From Roseiarcus sp963822215 (GTDB lineage Bacteria; Pseudomonadota; Alphaproteobacteria; Rhizobiales; Beijerinckiaceae), in NCBI GenBank assembly GCA_963822215.1, contig CAWGGX010000013.1, positions 168,057 to 232,056 on the forward strand: a DNA stretch of 64,000 bases, written 5' to 3'. Below the pieces are notes generated by a model. The model was given only the letters and a program-made list of their open reading frames with translations. It was not told the DNA's origin and did not search any database. A program made the translations under genes and the position numbers. Each line of letters opens with the position of its first letter. Within the stretch, counting starts at the first letter, position 1. This document shows positions 62,023 through 64,000 of this stretch, piece after piece.

Positions 62023-62189
62023 AACTTAGCCGGTTCGCCCGTGGTTTTGGCGATTTTCAGCTTTATTCTGATCGCGCAAGGTGTTGATATTGCTTGCATG
62101 GAAGTTGACAACGGGGCCGAAAGCGGCTGTGGTTTCGACCTTGGGTGTTTTCTGAGGCGGCGATCTGTGAACAATGCGGCGCCACTATG

Positions 62190-62638
62190 TTTTTGCCCCA
62201 CAAGATTCGCAACAACGACGCAAGCGGCTTCGCTATTGGAGCGTCGTCGAGAACAAGCGGGCCGCGGGCGAACGAGGTGGTGCAGCGGCATGTGCTGCAT
62301 CTGGGCGAGATCAACCACTCGCCGGAACTGACCTGGCGTCGTTTGATCGAGGTGTTGGGCGCGGCGGATCGGCCGAAGACTCTTTCGCTGCTTCCGGAAG
62401 ATCGCTGCGACAGGCTTTGCCCACCGCCTCGATCATTCCGTTGAAGCTCTCGCGGCTTCGCCTCTGTCGGCCGCGACAATGGGGGGCTGTTGCTTGGCGC
62501 TCTCGCTGCGGGAGGACTTGCAGCTCGATCGGTTCTGGGCTGCGCGCCATCCAGCGAGTCGCAAGGGCACGCGCTTGGATCAGGAACTATTCGTGCGGGT
62601 CGGCTATCGCCTGCTGGCGCCGGGCAGCGAGTGGCGGT
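62190..62638 (+). pseudogene. N-terminal remnant of an IS1634-type transposase
   Basis: Pieces in shifting frames: RLRYWSVVENKRAAGE, then EVVQRHVLHLGEINHSPELTWRRLIEVL and LSLLPEDR, then SRLRLCRPRQWGGCCLALSLREDLQLDRFWAARHPASRKGTR and LFVRVGYRLLAPGSEWR. These match the start of IS1634-like transposases. The last piece runs in frame into an unrelated IS1182-type sequence at about 62639. Confidence 0.6.
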
Positions 62639-63822
62639 TGCTGGTTTACGGCCATGCGACGGGGGTGTTTTCCAGCCGGAAGCTGGACCGGCCGACCTAC
62701 AACTCGGTGGCGTTTCGGTTCATCGCGGCCAACGATCATCCCGACCACGACACGATCGCCACGTCTCGGCGGCGGTTCTTGAAGGATATCGAGAAGCCGT
62801 TTGTCGAGGTTCTTCAGTTGGCGGGCGAGATGGGCGTGCCGAAGATGGGCACGATCGGACTGGACGGGACGAAGATCCACGCCAACGCGAGCCGGCACAG
62901 CGCGCTTTCCTATGCGTACGCGGGCAGCCCCCGGGTCGAAGAGCCCGGGGGAACTGAAGGCCGAGGTCGCCGATCTGATGGCCGAGGCCGAGGGGGCGGA
63001 CAAGTCGGATGTTCCCGACGGCATGCGCGGCGCGAGGAGCGTCTGCGCAAGATCGCCGAGGCGCGGGCGAACCCCCGGATCGCGGTCCGGGGGGAGGCGC
63101 GAGCCAAGGAGCGGCACGCGCGCGAGAAGGCGGAGCACGAAGCCAAAATGGCCGCGCGCGAGGCCAAGACCGCCGCGACGGGCAAGAAGCCCAGGGGCAA
63201 GCCGCCGGCGCCGCCGGTTGAAGGGCCGTTGCCGACCGATCAGGTCAGCCTGACGGACGAGGAGTCGCGCATCATGCCGGTGGCGGGCGGCGGCTTTGAC
63301 CAATGCTACAACGCGCAGGCGGCGGTGGCGGCGGGCAGCCTTCTGGTGGTGGCGACCGACGTGGTCCAGGCGCACAACGACAAGAACCAGGTCGAACCGA
63401 TGCCGGAGAAGATCGAGGCGTTGCCCGAGGCCTTGGGCAAGGTCGAACATCTGCTGGCGGACACCGGATATTTCAGCGCGGGCAACGTGGCCGCCTGCGA
63501 GAAGGCTGGCGTCGAACCGGTGATCGCGATGGGCCGACAGCCGCATCACCCGCCGTTGAGCGAACGGTTCGAGAAGGCGCCCGAGGCGCCGAAGGACCCG
63601 ACGCCGGTCGAGGCGGCGGCGCATCGGCTGAAGACGCCAGCGGGCCGAGCGCTCTACGCCTTGCGCAAACAGACGCCCGAACCGGTATTCGGCATCATCA
63701 AATCCGCGCTCGGATTCCGTCAATTCTCGCTGCGCGGGCTCGAAAACGTGCGCGGCGAGTGGAGCCTCGTGACCACGGCCCGGAATTTGAAGCGGATATT
63801 CGTCCTCAACCCTGCCTGTTGA
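62479..63822 (+). pseudogene. Hybrid transposase frame: IS1634 head, IS1182 body
   Basis: 447 codons. The first about 53 residues belong to the IS1634 remnant; from LLVYGHATGVFSSRKL the sequence is an IS1182/DUF772 transposase, with TIGLDGTKIHANASRHSALSY, SRIMPVAGGGFDQCYNAQAAV, LADTGYFSAGNVAACEK and the C-terminal EPVFGIIKSALGFRQFSLRGLENVRGEWSLV. Between about 62930 and 63030 a compensated frameshift replaces the expected ELKAEVADLMAEAEGADKSD by a Gly/Arg-rich stretch. The native IS1182 N-terminus is missing. Unlikely to be functional. Confidence 0.7.
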
Positions 63823-64000
63823 GGGCGGGGCGCCACCCGGCGCGCAGGCGATCCAATCCATCGCCATCCAACAGGTTCAATCGGAACGCCCACGAAGTCC
63901 GACCGGGCGTTCACTGCCGCCGCAAAGCGAAAAATCCCTTCGACCACCAATCGCAAAAGTCAGTCCAACAGGCTGCTAGCCTAGCCGTAGCCGATATCGC
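63823..64000. other. End of window; probable IS1182 flank
   Basis: Non-coding. CCAACAGG occurs at 63879 and again at 63967, near the end of the window; the latter may be close to an IS end, but the partner end is not available. Confidence 0.3.

Overview
The window looks like an accessory, heavily rearranged replicon or genomic island (plasmid or chromid-like) of a high-GC alphaproteobacterium, most likely of the order Hyphomicrobiales (Rhizobiales). The taxon is inferred from the GC-rich sequence, a DUF1612/RHE_PE00001-type protein otherwise known from rhizobial plasmids, the IS66/IS110/IS1380/ISKra4 repertoire, and trifunctional kinases of a kind common in this order. No rRNA, tRNA or CRISPR array was seen. 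Roughly half of the sequence is mobile DNA or its debris; intact metabolic operons sit as islands between insertion sequences.

Layout. (1) 1-8.0 kb: an IS91 remnant, then the wreck of a TniR/TniA/TniB-type transposon. It starts with four 23-bp repeats, a resolvase gene and a DDE transposase gene. A 3.3-kb large-serine-recombinase cassette (four minus-strand genes) splits the transposase exactly beside its catalytic Glu codon, and an IS903-like element cuts the following ATPase gene. (2) 8.1-13.7 kb: a 1851-residue Ser/Thr kinase-ATPase-GAF-PAS-histidine kinase. (3) 14.1-20.2 kb: a three-level nest, IS66 inside IS110 inside IS630; each host gene can be rejoined in frame, and the IS66 has a perfect 8-bp target duplication. 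(4) 20.5-28.6 kb: two response regulators, a Tat-exported epoxide hydrolase, an SDR, a VOC protein, a flavin disulfide oxidoreductase, and several gene scraps including an SDR/cysteine-hydrolase/MFS mosaic. (5) 28.6-34.5 kb: a sugar-type ABC importer followed by an amidase and a D-aminopeptidase-like serine hydrolase, probably one uptake-and-hydrolysis unit. (6) 34.9-42.9 kb: the DUF1612 protein, ISKra4, IS6 and IS3 debris, a catalase-family protein, an RND-VOC chimera and a decayed enolase-superfamily fragment. (7) 42.9-49.2 kb: a broken cdsA beside an intact dxr, a kinase paralogue cut off after its kinase domain, then cupin, enoyl-CoA hydratase-like and DJ-1/PfpI-like genes. (8) 49.5-52.3 kb: a decayed DUF772 transposase and an intact IS1380. 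(9) 52.9-60.2 kb: a FUSC-DUF1656-HlyD efflux operon, a 40-residue exported peptide, transketolase and decarboxylating 6-phosphogluconate dehydrogenase. (10) 60.3-64 kb: IS3, a PAS-kinase remnant and an IS1634/IS1182 hybrid transposase.

The most interesting unexplained signal is a dispersed repeat with a GGTATC-GGC-GATACC-like core. It occurs four times (41.1, 46.7, 52.6 and 56.8 kb), each time in the same orientation as, and about 70-245 bp upstream of, the first reading frame of a gene block. It could be a shared regulatory leader that links otherwise unrelated operons. The second is the recombinase cassette whose attachment site overlaps the universally conserved DDE glutamate motif of its host transposase.
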